This document shows, piece after piece, positions 27,635-38,095 of a stretch of 64,000 nucleotides of DNA. Every line of letters begins with the position of its first letter. Position 1 is the first letter of the stretch. The position numbers and the translations under genes are program-made. The notes beneath the pieces are model-generated. The model had not been told where the DNA came from. It did not search any database and was given only the letters and a program-made list of their open reading frames with translations. Source of the stretch: JAAYRQ01 sp035647815 (GTDB lineage: Bacteria > Bacillota > Syntrophomonadia > Syntrophomonadales > Syntrophomonadaceae); assembly GCA_035647815.1 (NCBI GenBank), contig DASRMR010000006.1, positions 45,318 through 109,317 of the forward strand, written 5' to 3'.

Positions 27635-30600
27635 TTAACCAAAAAGACTAATTTGAGTGCTTTCAGGCAGGTCGCCAAAACAATTGTATCTTCTTAAAAC
27701 TTCCATAGCAGTTTTATTTAAATGAGTCCTAACCTGAAATTCTTCCACCGAAACGAACTCACCTTCTTTAATCGCTTCAGCTATACCATGAGCAGCATTA
27801 ACGCCTACATTCGGTAAAGCTGAAAAAGGAATTATTAAGCCATTATCTTTTATTATAAACTTATCTGCCGAAGAACTAGTTATATCTACAGGAAAAAAGT
27901 TGTAACCTCTAGCATACATCTCTAAGCTAAGTTCAAGAATAGGAAGCAGTTTCTTATCTTTTTGAGATGCTTGATAACCCTCGGATTCAATCGATTTAAT
28001 TCGGTTTTTGATAGCTTCGTATCCAGCCAAAATAGTTCCCAATTCAAAATCCTCAGCTCTAATACTAAAAAAACTAGAATAAAATGCTAAGGGGTAATAG
28101 ACCTTAAAATAAGCTATTCTAAAAGCCATTGTAACATATGCTACCGCATGTGCTTTAGGAAACATATATTTTATTTTGTTGCAAGAATCTATATACCATT
28201 CATTGATTTGCAATTTTCTCATATCTTTTTCTTCTTCTCTAGTAAGTCCTCTACCTTTTCTAACCTGTTCCATTATCTTAAATGCCTGCTCTTTTTCCAT
28301 TCCTTTATATATAAGAAATGACATTATATCATCCCTAGTACAAATAACCTGGTTTAACTGAGCTGTATTATTAGCAATAAGGTTTTGGGCATTGTTTAAC
28401 CAAACATCAGTACCATGTGATAAACCACTAATACGAACTAATTCGGAAAAAGTTGTCGGTCTAGTAGCTTCTAGCATTTGCCTTACAAATTTAGTCCCGA
28501 ATTCCGGTATTCCAAATGTACCTATACTCGAGTCAATATTTTTTTCCTCAATACCTAATGGTTCAACTGATGAAAATAATTTCATAGTTTCCTTTTCATT
28601 CAGACTAATAGTAGAAGCATTTACACCAGTTAAGTCTTCTAACTCTTTTATTACAGTAGGATCATCGTGACCTAAAATGTCTAACTTAACTAACTGATCA
28701 CCTATGGCATGATATTCAAAATGTGTAGTAATAACACCGGAATCTTTTTTATCAGCAGGATGTTGGAGTGGAGTAAATTCATGAATATTTTTATCATGTG
28801 GTACTACTATTAAACCACCTGGATGTTGACCAGTAGTTCTTCTTACTCCGGTAATCCCTTTAACTAAACGGTTTACCTCCGAATTTCTGAATATAAGATT
28901 TTGTGCCTCCATATATTTCTTGACAAAACCAAATGCTGTTTTTTCAGCAATAGTTGATATGGTTCCAGCTCTAAATACATTATCTTTGCCAAACAAATCT
29001 TCCACAAATTGATGTGCCTTACTTTGATATTCACCCGAAAAGTTCAAATCAATATCAGGGACCTTGTCACCTTCAAAACCCAGAAATGTTTCAAAGGGAA
29101 TATCGAAGCCATCAGTTGCTAATTCGATATCACAATCAGCACAATTCTTTATAGGTAAATCTGCACCACATCCTGCAGATCCTTCAAATATAAATTCTGT
29201 CTTTTTACATCTTGGACATCTATAATGAGGTGGAAGAGGATTAACTTCAGTAATACCAGTAAAAAATGCTACTACAGATGAACCTACCGACCCCCTAGAA
29301 CCTACTAAATACCCATCATCATTCGATTTTTTAACTAGTTTATGTGCGATGAGGTACAAAACACTATAACCATGAGCATTGATAGCACCTAACTCTTTTT
29401 TTATCCTTTCTTCTACTAGCAAAGGGATATTTTCTCCATACAAATTATGTGCTGCCAACCAAGTTAAATTTGTAACATCTTCTTCTGCACCATCTATTTT
29501 AGGGGGATAAAAACCATCAGGTACTGGTTTAATGTTTTCAATCTGCTCAGCAATTGCTACTGGATTATCAATTACTACTGTTTTGGCATTTTCTTGTCCT
29601 AAATAACTAAAATCACTCAACATTTCATCAGTAGTTTTAAAATATAAAGGTGATTCTTCCTCAATATCTGCATAGCCCTGACCAGCCATAATTATTCGTC
29701 TATATATTTCATGGTTAGGATCTAGAAAATGAACATCCCCGGTAGCTACAACTGGGATGTTAAGCTTAGAGCCTAAGTCAAATATGTATTTATTTATCTC
29801 TTCAAGTTCTGTCCGGTTTTTTACTATTCCTTTTCTAATTAAGAACTCATTGTTTTGGTTAGGCTGAATCTCTAAATAATCATAAAAAGAGGCAATTTCT
29901 TCAATAGTTTCAGGACTAGATTCATTTAGTATCGCCGTATAAAGCTCACCAGCTTCACATGCAGTACCTACAAGAATTCCTTGACGAAATTCCTTTAAAA
30001 ACTTACGCGGTATCTTAGGAGAACGATAAAAATGATCTAGATAAGCAACACTTATTAAATTATATAGGTTTTGTAAACCTGCAGTATTTTTAGCTAATAA
30101 AACCACATGAAATGGACGCTCTTTTTTATCCTCATCAACTAAATAAGCTTCTACTCCATAAATGACTTTAATATTATACCGTTTAGCAGCTGCATAAGCA
30201 TGAGGAAAAGCTTGTATAGAACCATGATCAGTTATTGCTATAGCTGGATGATTCCACTTAGCAGCTCGTTTTACGGCCTCATCAATTTCGGTTAAACCAT
30301 CCATAGCACTCATTTTAGTATGCAGGTGTAATTCTACACGTTTTTCGGGATTAGAATCTAACCTTTCAGGTTTATGGCCTTGAAAATATGATTCCAGGTA
30401 TAAAACTAGTTCTTTAGCAAAATTGTCATATCTCACACTACCTTTTACCCTTATCCAATCCCCTATTCTTATGGCATCATCTTCTAGTTTGTCAATAAAT
30501 GTTTTTATCAAAATAGAATCTAAATAATCGGTTAAAAAATAACTTATTACATAACGCCCATCCCGTAATTGGGTAGTTTCCTTGTTCCAAATTTCCCCTT

Positions 30601-31276
30601 CAACTATTACCGTTTTTAAGCCTTCCTCAATTTCCGACACTTGAATAGGTACACTATTAGTGCTTAAATTATCACGTTTTCCTCTTTTATTAAATTTCCT
30701 TTTCGTAAAATTATTATCTGCAGGTGGAGGAGTAGAACCCTCGATTATGTTCGCTTCACCTTGAGGTGTAAACCTTTCCACATCTTTTTCAACTTCTATT
30801 TGATTTGATTGTACTGCCCTTACTACTATTCTCAATAAATAATTTTCCCAAAACCAATCGGCTAATATAATGCAAACTTTATTATCTAAAAGTTTATTAA
30901 AACTTAATTCGTCAATTGCCTTTAAATCAATATGTAGATTACTAATTTCCCATCGTATGGAATTTTTTAATTCAGGAGTAGAAAAACATAAGGATGATAA
31001 TTCACCCTTATGTTTTTCTACTATTTCTTTTAATAAATCCTGATTATCGAGTATAGGCACAAAATCTATGTCATTTAAAAAATTCAACTTTTTAAGTAAT
31101 TCGTTTCTCACTAAGTTAAATTCTTTAATGTTAATAGTATGTTTTATTCCAATATGTAATCTCCACAAACCTCTACTACTAAATACTTCTAATTTTTTTA
31201 TCTGAGCACCAACCCATTTATCCGAACATTTAGTATCAGTAAATTCATTGAAAAAACTATAAAAGTCTTTACCCAC
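27635..31276 (-). CDS. polC: PolC-type DNA polymerase III alpha subunit lacking the exonuclease domain
   Basis: The Firmicute replicative DNA polymerase. At 1213 aa it is about 220 residues shorter than usual. Order: N-terminal domain (about 1-190), OB domain (about 210-305), PHP domain (about 311-520), polymerase core (about 600-1120) and C-terminal duplex-binding region. The catalytic pair is Asp741/Asp743 (PDIDLNF). A Cys cluster at 687, 690, 703, 712 and 715 matches the PolC zinc module. The C-terminal QISLF is a clamp-binding motif. Where PolC normally carries the DEDD proofreading exonuclease inside the PHP domain (after YGVEAYLVD, about residue 381), the sequence passes straight to RPFHVVLLAKN. 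No exonuclease motif is seen anywhere. PHP motifs (HLH 317-319, TDH 349-351, DVH) remain. GTG start with AAAAGGGG. Confidence 0.96.
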   Translation of the reverse strand: MGKDFYSFFNEFTDTKCSDKWVGAQIKKLEVFSSRGLWRLHIGIKHTINIKEFNLVRNELLKKLNFLNDIDFVPILDNQDLLKEIVEKHKGELSSLCFSTPELKNSIRWEISNLHIDLKAIDELSFNKLLDNKVCIILADWFWENYLLRIVVRAVQSNQIEVEKDVERFTPQGEANIIEGSTPPPADNNFTKRKFNKRGKRDNLSTNSVPIQVSEIEEGLKTVIVEGEIWNKETTQLRDGRYVISYFLTDYLDSILIKTFIDKLEDDAIRIGDWIRVKGSVRYDNFAKELVLYLESYFQGHKPERLDSNPEKRVELHLHTKMSAMDGLTEIDEAVKRAAKWNHPAIAITDHGSIQAFPHAYAAAKRYNIKVIYGVEAYLVDEDKKERPFHVVLLAKNTAGLQNLYNLISVAYLDHFYRSPKIPRKFLKEFRQGILVGTACEAGELYTAILNESSPETIEEIASFYDYLEIQPNQNNEFLIRKGIVKNRTELEEINKYIFDLGSKLNIPVVATGDVHFLDPNHEIYRRIIMAGQGYADIEEESPLYFKTTDEMLSDFSYLGQENAKTVVIDNPVAIAEQIENIKPVPDGFYPPKIDGAEEDVTNLTWLAAHNLYGENIPLLVEERIKKELGAINAHGYSVLYLIAHKLVKKSNDDGYLVGSRGSVGSSVVAFFTGITEVNPLPPHYRCPRCKKTEFIFEGSAGCGADLPIKNCADCDIELATDGFDIPFETFLGFEGDKVPDIDLNFSGEYQSKAHQFVEDLFGKDNVFRAGTISTIAEKTAFGFVKKYMEAQNLIFRNSEVNRLVKGITGVRRTTGQHPGGLIVVPHDKNIHEFTPLQHPADKKDSGVITTHFEYHAIGDQLVKLDILGHDDPTVIKELEDLTGVNASTISLNEKETMKLFSSVEPLGIEEKNIDSSIGTFGIPEFGTKFVRQMLEATRPTTFSELVRISGLSHGTDVWLNNAQNLIANNTAQLNQVICTRDDIMSFLIYKGMEKEQAFKIMEQVRKGRGLTREEEKDMRKLQINEWYIDSCNKIKYMFPKAHAVAYVTMAFRIAYFKVYYPLAFYSSFFSIRAEDFELGTILAGYEAIKNRIKSIESEGYQASQKDKKLLPILELSLEMYARGYNFFPVDITSSSADKFIIKDNGLIIPFSALPNVGVNAAHGIAEAIKEGEFVSVEEFQVRTHLNKTAMEVLRRYNCFGDLPESTQISLFG

Positions 31277-31304
31277 TATTAAATCCCCTTTTAATTCTAG
31301 AAGT

Positions 31305-31970
31305 TTAATTCAGGCGATCAATACTTTTCACGCCAGTTACACTAGATAATTCTTTAATTACCTGCCCAATGGAAACAGTTGGTAGAAGTTGTAGTAATAT
31401 CTCAATTTCTAAATACTCTTCATCTTCTAGGCGAGACATCTGGATATTTTTTATAGATATCCCCATATCACCTAATAAAGAACCTATAATTCCAATCTTG
31501 CCAGGCGCATCTTCTACTATTAATAGTAACCCTTTATATTCTCGCATACCGGTAAATCTTTGTTCCAATTTAACAAAATAAACCAGAATAAATAAAATAA
31601 TTATTGTTGTACCTATAGCAGGGAAATATAAACCTGCTCCAACTGCTAAACCAATACAAGCTACTACCCATAGCCCAGCAGCAGTGGTCAATCCTCTTAC
31701 TGTTGCACCTTCTCGCATTATAGTTCCTGCACCAAGAAAACCGATACCGCTAATTACTTGGGCAGCTATACGCCCTGGATCAGCATTAACTGTTTGATAA
31801 TATTTAAAATACATGTCTAAAGAAACTATCATTGCTAGGGCAGAACCTACACAAACTAGAGTATAAGTTCTGAGACCGGCGGGTCGGTTTAGACTTTCTC
31901 TTTCAAGTCCAATAAGACCGCCTAAGATACAGGCTAAAATCAATTTAAATAAGATTTCAAAAAGTGACAT
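31305..31970 (-). CDS. MgtC/SapB family membrane protein with C-terminal domain
   Basis: A 221-aa protein with four to five membrane helices (about 5-145) and a C-terminal cytoplasmic ACT-like domain (about 150-221). It has the family block NADPGRIAAQVISGIGFLGAG and the REGATVRGLTTAAGLW segment. Family roles include low-magnesium tolerance. It is inserted between proS and polC, which are adjacent in B. subtilis, and probably shares their transcript (21- and 28-base gaps). A shorter relative is at 7270-7686. Confidence 0.9.
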   Translation of the reverse strand: MSLFEILFKLILACILGGLIGLERESLNRPAGLRTYTLVCVGSALAMIVSLDMYFKYYQTVNADPGRIAAQVISGIGFLGAGTIMREGATVRGLTTAAGLWVVACIGLAVGAGLYFPAIGTTIIILFILVYFVKLEQRFTGMREYKGLLLIVEDAPGKIGIIGSLLGDMGISIKNIQMSRLEDEEYLEIEILLQLLPTVSIGQVIKELSSVTGVKSIDRLN

Positions 31971-31991
31971 CTTCCCACCCTAACTATAGAT

Positions 31992-33692
31992 TTAAGAATT
32001 AATAATAGTCTTAATTCTTTCTACAATTGATTTTCTATCTATTAGTTCAAAATCCTTTTCCCATCTCTTTTTTAATTCCACCTGGTTGTCTTTCCACGAT
32101 TTTGGACCTATCGTAACCCTAAGCGGGATACCAATTAAATCAGCATCTTTAAATTTAACCCCTGCTCTTTCATCTCTATCATCTAATAAGACTTCTATTC
32201 CAGCTTCGTTTAACTCATTATAAATTGATAGGGCACCTGCAGCTACTTCTTCGTTTTTCATATTAACAGGCACAACAATTACATGATATGGGGCTATAGA
32301 CATCGGCCATATTATACCATTATCATCATAATTCTGTTCTACTGAGGCAGCCATCGTCCGTGAAACCCCAATACCATAACAACCCATTATTAAGTGTTTT
32401 TCTTGACCTTCTGCATCCAGAAAAGCAGCATCCATCGCTTGGGAATAATTATTTCCTAGTTTAAATATATGCCCGACCTCAATTCCCTTTACAAGAAATA
32501 ATTCCTTATTGCATTCTGGACATAAATCACCAGCCACTGCATTTCTTAAATCTACTATCTCGTCTGGTACAAAATCGCGTCCCAAGTTCACATTAATGTA
32601 ATGGTAATCATCCTCATTCGCACCACAAGTGAAATTATACATATTAGTTAGCTCCAGATCAGCATACACTTTAACATTCAGACCTACTGGTCCTAAGGAG
32701 CCAAAACCTGCTCCACACTCTTCGCTAACCATTCTTTCATCTGCCATAACTAGTTCATTGCTAGCTAAGAAGTTTTTCAATTTAATTTCATTTAATTCTC
32801 GGTCACCCCGTAAAACTACAGCACAAAGCTTATCATCTGCTAAATACATAAGGGTTTTAATCTGTTTTTCATAAGGAATATCAAAAGTATCAACTATATC
32901 TTGAATAGTCTTTTGACCTGGAGTATGTATCTTGCTAAGCTCTTTAATTTCCTCTTTATTGTCCATCTCTAATACACTACATTCAGCTTTTTCTACATTT
33001 GCTGCATAATTGCAATTTTCACAAAACACAATTTCTGATTCACCATTTTCAGCCAAAACCATAAATTCATGGCTCTCATTGCCACCTATAGCACCACTAT
33101 CAGCTTCAACTGCCCGAAACTTTAGATTCATCCTCTCATATATCTGCCTATAAGCTTGATACATTTTTCGATATGAAGTATTTAAACCTTCGTCATCAAC
33201 ATCAAAAGAATAAAGGTCTTTCATGATAAACTCGCGACCACGCATTAAACCAAAACGTGGTCTAATTTCATCTCTGTATTTATTTTGAATCTGATAAAGC
33301 AGCAATGGTAAATCCCGATAAGAGTGTACATCATTATCAACAATTGAGGTTACTAATTCTTCATGAGTAGGACCTAAAGCAAAATCACGATTATGGCGAT
33401 CAGTAAGTTTAAACATTTCATCGCCATAAAGTGACCATCTACCTGTTTTTTCCCATAACTCACGAGGTTGTATAATGGGCATCATGACTTCCTGCCCACC
33501 AGCAGCATCCATCTCTTCCCGGATTATATTTATTATCTTTTTAATTACACGATATCCTAACGGCAAATAAGTATAAGCACCTGCCGTATTCCTTCTAATA
33601 AAACCTGCCCTTAAAAGCAATTGGTGACTAATGATTTCTGCTTCGCTAGGCACTTCTCTTAAAGTTGGATAAAAAAGCTTTGAAGATTTCAT
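31992..33692 (-). CDS. proS: Prolyl-tRNA synthetase
   Basis: Charges tRNA-Pro. The 566-aa protein is the bacterial type: class II catalytic motifs (RAGFIRRNTAGAYTYLPLG about 28-46, the FKLTDRHNRDFALGPTHEE motif 2 region about 93-111, and GCYGIGVSRTMAA near 436), with the INS editing domain inserted between motifs 2 and 3 (about 225-400) to clear mischarged Ala, and a C-terminal anticodon-binding domain (about 465-566). No T-box lies upstream; the gene follows ispG by 13 bases inside the operon. Confidence 0.97.
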   Translation of the reverse strand: MKSSKLFYPTLREVPSEAEIISHQLLLRAGFIRRNTAGAYTYLPLGYRVIKKIINIIREEMDAAGGQEVMMPIIQPRELWEKTGRWSLYGDEMFKLTDRHNRDFALGPTHEELVTSIVDNDVHSYRDLPLLLYQIQNKYRDEIRPRFGLMRGREFIMKDLYSFDVDDEGLNTSYRKMYQAYRQIYERMNLKFRAVEADSGAIGGNESHEFMVLAENGESEIVFCENCNYAANVEKAECSVLEMDNKEEIKELSKIHTPGQKTIQDIVDTFDIPYEKQIKTLMYLADDKLCAVVLRGDRELNEIKLKNFLASNELVMADERMVSEECGAGFGSLGPVGLNVKVYADLELTNMYNFTCGANEDDYHYINVNLGRDFVPDEIVDLRNAVAGDLCPECNKELFLVKGIEVGHIFKLGNNYSQAMDAAFLDAEGQEKHLIMGCYGIGVSRTMAASVEQNYDDNGIIWPMSIAPYHVIVVPVNMKNEEVAAGALSIYNELNEAGIEVLLDDRDERAGVKFKDADLIGIPLRVTIGPKSWKDNQVELKKRWEKDFELIDRKSIVERIKTIINS

Positions 33693-33705
33693 TTTGAATA
33701 CCTCC

Positions 33706-34764
33706 CTAGAATGAATTATATATTTCTTTTAATAGTTCACTTACAAGTTCATCTTCTTTCACTTTCCGAACTATCTCGCCTTTTTTGAAAATTAAACCTT
33801 GACCTCGTCCTCCGGCAATACCAAAATCAGCTTCCCGAGCTTCACCAGGTCCGTTTACTACACAACCCATTACGGCGATTTTAAGGGGTTTATCTATCCC
33901 ACGCAATTGCTTGTCCACTTGCTTAGCAATATTAATAAGATCTATCTCGCATCTACCACAAGTTGGGCAAGATATTAGTTCAACTCCACGCTGACGTAAA
34001 TTTAGATTCCTAAGTATCTCATAAGCAGCCCAAACTTCATCAACTGGATCAGCAGTTAAGGAAACCCTTATAGTGTCTCCTATACCTTCATTTAACAACA
34101 TACCTAAACCTAAGGCAGATTTTATAAGCCCTCTGTCACTAGTTCCAGCTTCTGTAATACCTAAATGTAATGGATAATCAACCTTGTCCGCCATTAGTTT
34201 ATAAGCTTCTACAGTCAATGGAACTGAAGAAGCCTTAAGGCTAATTTTTATATTGTTATAGTTCATATCTTCCAAGATATTTATATTTTCAAAAGCACTT
34301 TCTACCATACCTTGAGCTGTTGGCCCACCATGTTTAGCTAAATTTTCTTTATCTAGGGATCCAGCATTAACTCCTATGCGTATTGGTATAAACATATCTT
34401 GACATATGTTAACTACTTCTTTGACTTTGCTTTTATCACCAATATTGCCAGGGTTAATTCGCAATGCATTAGCACCTGCTTTTGCACTTATTAAGGCTAA
34501 TTTGTGGTCAAAATGGATATCAGCAACTAAAGGTATATTAATTTCTTTAGTAATTTCTTTAATATTTTGCGCAGCTTGTTCATCTACAACTGCTACTCTT
34601 ATTATCTCACAACCAGCTTCTTCCAGCCTTTTTATTTGTTTTACTGTGGCTTTAGTATCTCTAGTATCGGTAGTTGTCATTGATTGAACAGCAATAGGAT
34701 TATCTCCACCAATAGCAACATTGCCAATTTCAACTGTTTTAGTTAATCTTCTTATTTTCATCAT
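33706..34764 (-). CDS. ispG: 4-hydroxy-3-methylbut-2-enyl diphosphate synthase
   Basis: The penultimate step of the MEP isoprenoid pathway, converting methylerythritol cyclodiphosphate to HMBPP. The 352-aa protein has an N-terminal TIM barrel ([27 protein letters not shown]) and the C-terminal 4Fe-4S domain with Cys ligands in [12 protein letters not shown] and [10 protein letters not shown]. The start is ATG at 34764 or 34761, which overlaps the rseP stop codon. Together with dxr and uppS it makes the operon rich in isoprenoid genes. Confidence 0.97.
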   Translation of the reverse strand: MMKIRRLTKTVEIGNVAIGGDNPIAVQSMTTTDTRDTKATVKQIKRLEEAGCEIIRVAVVDEQAAQNIKEITKEINIPLVADIHFDHKLALISAKAGANALRINPGNIGDKSKVKEVVNICQDMFIPIRIGVNAGSLDKENLAKHGGPTAQGMVESAFENINILEDMNYNNIKISLKASSVPLTVEAYKLMADKVDYPLHLGITEAGTSDRGLIKSALGLGMLLNEGIGDTIRVSLTADPVDEVWAAYEILRNLNLRQRGVELISCPTCGRCEIDLINIAKQVDKQLRGIDKPLKIAVMGCVVNGPGEAREADFGIAGGRGQGLIFKKGEIVRKVKEDELVSELLKEIYNSF

Positions 34765-35792
34765 CCCTTAAAAAGCCTCAATATATCGTTATAAGTTACA
34801 ACTACGATTAAAAGTAATAAAAACATGAAACCTATCCAATTAAACAATCCTTCTTTTTCAGGTTCAATCGGTTTTCTGCGAACTGCTTCTATAGTTGCAA
34901 ACATGATTTTACTACCATCTAAGGCAGGAATCGGTAATAGGTTCAAGATCCCTAGGTTAATACTTAAAAAAGCCGCGAAATTAAGCAAAAACACAAAACC
35001 TATATCAGCAGCTTCCCCGACTAACTTAGTGATTCCGACAGGACCTGCTAAATCATTAACACCAGCACCCCCGCTAACTAATGTCCAAAGTCCACCTAAA
35101 AGTAAAACGGTTAACTCATATGTCTGTTCCAAGCCTAATTTAATGGAGGTAATTATGCCTTGCCTTTCGTACTTTATTTTATTAAGTACACCTATAGCAG
35201 TCTGCCCAGTAGTACTATTATATTCAGGAGCTACGATTATAGTTTGCTGTTGTCCATCTCGGCTGATAATCATTTCCAAGTTTTGCCCAGCCTCTATTTG
35301 ACCAATTTGTTCTGTGAACTCATGCCAATTAGTTACCTTAGCACCTTCAACTTCGAGGATTTCATCATTTTCTCGGAGCCCCGCAGCATATGCCGGTTTA
35401 TCTTCCATTACTTTGCCTAATACAGCTTCATTAGATGAATGAGGTATACCGATAAATGCAAATATATATATAAATATTAAAATTGCTAATACGAAATTCA
35501 TAAATGGTCCAGCAAAAGCAACTCTTATTTTCTCCAACGGTGTCCTGCTACTATATCCCTGAGATTCATTAAGATCATCTAATTCTTCACCGGCCATTCG
35601 AACAAAACCGCCTAATGGAATAAGACGCAGTGAATATTCAACCCCGTTTCTTTTTATGGAAAATAACTTATAACCAAAACCTAAAGCAAATTCATGAATA
35701 GGTATACCTACTCTTCTTGCTACAATAAAATGACCCCATTCATGTACTAAGACTAATACTGCTATTATTAACAAGGTAATTAGAATTGACAT
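34761..35792 (-). CDS. rseP: Site-2 metalloprotease RseP/RasP
   Basis: An intramembrane zinc protease that cuts anti-sigma factors and remnant signal peptides. The 343-aa protein has the HEWGH motif (His17, Glu18, His21) in the first membrane segment, one PDZ domain (about 125-200) after the second, and the second metal site [13 protein letters not shown] near the C-terminal membrane helices. The preceding dxr stop codon is three bases away. B. subtilis RasP occupies the same site, between dxr and proS. Confidence 0.96.
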   Translation of the reverse strand: MSILITLLIIAVLVLVHEWGHFIVARRVGIPIHEFALGFGYKLFSIKRNGVEYSLRLIPLGGFVRMAGEELDDLNESQGYSSRTPLEKIRVAFAGPFMNFVLAILIFIYIFAFIGIPHSSNEAVLGKVMEDKPAYAAGLRENDEILEVEGAKVTNWHEFTEQIGQIEAGQNLEMIISRDGQQQTIIVAPEYNSTTGQTAIGVLNKIKYERQGIITSIKLGLEQTYELTVLLLGGLWTLVSGGAGVNDLAGPVGITKLVGEAADIGFVFLLNFAAFLSINLGILNLLPIPALDGSKIMFATIEAVRRKPIEPEKEGLFNWIGFMFLLLLIVVVTYNDILRLFKG

Positions 35793-35795
35793 TAA

Positions 35796-36959
35796 TTAAC
35801 CCCCCTTTAATACTATTTCGGTACACCTTTTTCTAGCCCATTTATCTATTTCTAATATGGTTGTTAAATCATATTTTTTTATAACAGCATGTTCTAACAT
35901 GACTTTTTCAACAATAATAGGTAACTGATTAAACTTTAACTTCTCCATAATAAAGTAATTAACTGCTATCTCATTAGCAGCGTTCATAACTGCTGGCATA
36001 CTACCACCTATCTGACCTGCTTCATAAGCTAGTCTAAGAGCAGGGAATTTAATTAAATCAGGCTTGCTAAAGTGAAGTTCATTTAATTTTGTAAAATCAA
36101 GCTTCTCGACTAAAGTGTCCATACGTTCGGGGTAGGTTAAAGCGTACTGAATCGGTATCTTCATATCTGGTGTACCTAAATGAGCAAGAACAGAACCATC
36201 ACAAAATTCCACCATGGAATGAATTATGCTTTCCGGCTGAATAACTACTTTTATCTTTTCGTATGGAGTATTAAAAAGATGATGAGCTTCTATTACCTCC
36301 AAGCCTTTATTCATCAATGTAGCGGAATCAACAGTAATCTTAGGTCCCATCTCCCAATTAGGATGTTTGAGTGCCATTTCAACATTGACTTGTTCTAATT
36401 GCTCGATTGTATAATCTTTAAATGGTCCTCCTGAAGCAGTTAACCAAATATTTTCTAAAAATTTATCTTCACCTGACAAACATTGAAAAATTGCAGAATG
36501 TTCACTATCAACTGGAATCAACTCGACATTATTAAGGGCAACTTTTTGCATGACAATGTCACCAGCCGCAACTAAAGTCTCCTTATTTGCTAAAGCAATA
36601 TGTTTTCCCGCATTAATAGCAGACAAGGTGGGCAAAATCCCTATAGCACCACTTACTGCCACTAGCACAGTATCAGCTTTTTCCATTGCGGCTACTTCAC
36701 TAAGACCTTCTGTTCCTAAAGTTATCATCAGTTTTTTGCCAAATTCATTTTTAAGCCTTAAATAAGCTTCTTCAGAAGCTACAGCAACCATTTCAGGTTT
36801 ATATTTTATTATCTGCTCTGTAATCTTTTCTACCTCATCTTTGGTAGCTAAACCGATTACTTGAAAATGCTCTGGGTAGTTATCAACGACTTCTAAAGCC
36901 TGAGTTCCTATTGATCCGGTAGAACCTAAAATCACTATTTTTTGTTTCTTTTTAATCAC
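35796..36959 (-). CDS. dxr: 1-deoxy-D-xylulose 5-phosphate reductoisomerase
   Basis: The first committed enzyme of the MEP pathway, NADPH-dependent. The 387-aa protein has the nucleotide motif ILGSTGSIGTQALEVV, the catalytic loop ASGGPFKDY, HPNWEMGPKITVDSATLMNKGLE and a C-terminal helical domain. I placed the start at the GTG at 36959, since GGAGGAAACATTT precedes it and the GTG overlaps the TGA of the upstream gene. The alternative reading would add five residues. Confidence 0.97.
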   Translation of the reverse strand: MIKKKQKIVILGSTGSIGTQALEVVDNYPEHFQVIGLATKDEVEKITEQIIKYKPEMVAVASEEAYLRLKNEFGKKLMITLGTEGLSEVAAMEKADTVLVAVSGAIGILPTLSAINAGKHIALANKETLVAAGDIVMQKVALNNVELIPVDSEHSAIFQCLSGEDKFLENIWLTASGGPFKDYTIEQLEQVNVEMALKHPNWEMGPKITVDSATLMNKGLEVIEAHHLFNTPYEKIKVVIQPESIIHSMVEFCDGSVLAHLGTPDMKIPIQYALTYPERMDTLVEKLDFTKLNELHFSKPDLIKFPALRLAYEAGQIGGSMPAVMNAANEIAVNYFIMEKLKFNQLPIIVEKVMLEHAVIKKYDLTTILEIDKWARKRCTEIVLKGG

Positions 36960-38074
36960 AAATGTTTCCTCCAATTAATCCCGTCAAAAACACCCACCCT
37001 AAAACTAGCCATAATTATAACTAATATAACTGGGCCTAAAATCATGCCAAAAATACCCCCTAGCTGCAAACCTACATATAAAGAAAACAAGGTGGCTAAA
37101 GGATGTAAGCCTATATTATCACCAATTATTTTAGGTTCTAAAATTTGCCTTACAGTAGAAGTTGTACCGTATAATATTAATAAACTAATACCTAATTTCG
37201 TGTTTCCAGAAATAAATCCCCATAAAAGCCACGGTATAAATATAGCTCCTGGACCAATTATAGGAAGAATGTCTAAAATCCCCGTAATAATACCAAGGGT
37301 TAGAACATATTTTACTCCCATAATTTTAAGTCCAATCATGGTTATAATAGCTGTTATAGTAATTAAAATACTATATGCCTTGATAAATCCCATGAAAGTT
37401 TTAATTAATTCTTTAATCATATCTCTAGTTTTTGACTGAGCAGTACCAGGGATAAACTGTAAAAAGAACTTTTTTATAATTGCCCTATCTTTAATAATAA
37501 AAAATGTTGCAACTGTTGCTATTAGAATAAAGACAAACATTTCTGGTAAAGAGGTTAAAGTTTTTGCCAGAAAATTGGTACTACTCTCCATAAAGTTACG
37601 GATAAAGATAATCGCGTTTTGCAAGTTGTCTTGAATCGCCATTTGTGCTTCTTCTGGTAAATCTAGTTTTATATATAATAGCCTAAAATCACTAATAGTC
37701 AGTATAAATTTTTGCACAATATTATCGGAATATTTAATTAATTGAGGTAACATACCCGATATCTCATGTATTATTTTAGATATTAATAAGGATATTAAAT
37801 ATATAAATCCACCAACTGATAGGATAAGACTTACCACAACAGCCCAAACTCTTTTTAATTTTAATTTAGTTTCAAAGAATACAACTACTGGTTCAATAAT
37901 TAAGGCTAATAATAAGGCAAATATAAATGGTGCTAATAATGCGGGTAAGTATATAAGTATTTTACCGACAATAGGAAACACATAGGTAAATAATAAGTAA
38001 AAAGCTACTAGAGCCATAACTAATATAGTTAACTTGGCTAATGTCTTTAAATACCTTTTTAGTTCAGGATCCAT
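36956..38074 (-). CDS. AI-2E family permease (YtvI-like)
   Basis: A 372-aa polytopic membrane protein of the AI-2E/UPF0118 group: two N-terminal hydrophobic segments (about 12-70), a third (about 78-100), a soluble helical part (about 105-155), then four or more helices with the family motif GIITGILDILPIIGPGAIFIPW and LLILYG. Transport of any substrate is not shown. Its overall form resembles YtvI, a sporulation-associated member. It is an insert between cdsA and dxr, which are adjacent in B. subtilis, and overlaps dxr by four bases. Confidence 0.85.
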   Translation of the reverse strand: MDPELKRYLKTLAKLTILVMALVAFYLLFTYVFPIVGKILIYLPALLAPFIFALLLALIIEPVVVFFETKLKLKRVWAVVVSLILSVGGFIYLISLLISKIIHEISGMLPQLIKYSDNIVQKFILTISDFRLLYIKLDLPEEAQMAIQDNLQNAIIFIRNFMESSTNFLAKTLTSLPEMFVFILIATVATFFIIKDRAIIKKFFLQFIPGTAQSKTRDMIKELIKTFMGFIKAYSILITITAIITMIGLKIMGVKYVLTLGIITGILDILPIIGPGAIFIPWLLWGFISGNTKLGISLLILYGTTSTVRQILEPKIIGDNIGLHPLATLFSLYVGLQLGGIFGMILGPVILVIIMASFRVGVFDGINWRKHL

Positions 38075-38095
38075 AATTTACCCACCTTTTATATT

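Noticed and set aside
30113..30136. Frameshift or pseudogene as the cause of the missing PolC exonuclease
   Set aside because: The frame is continuous, flanking PHP sequence is well conserved and no exonuclease fragment is visible nearby.
33693..33705. T-box leader in front of proS
   Set aside because: The gap to ispG is 13 bases, which leaves no room for one.
34825..37439. Long antisense frames opposite rseP and the YtvI-like gene
   Set aside because: They lie inside clear genes on the minus strand, lack good start sites and show no domain.
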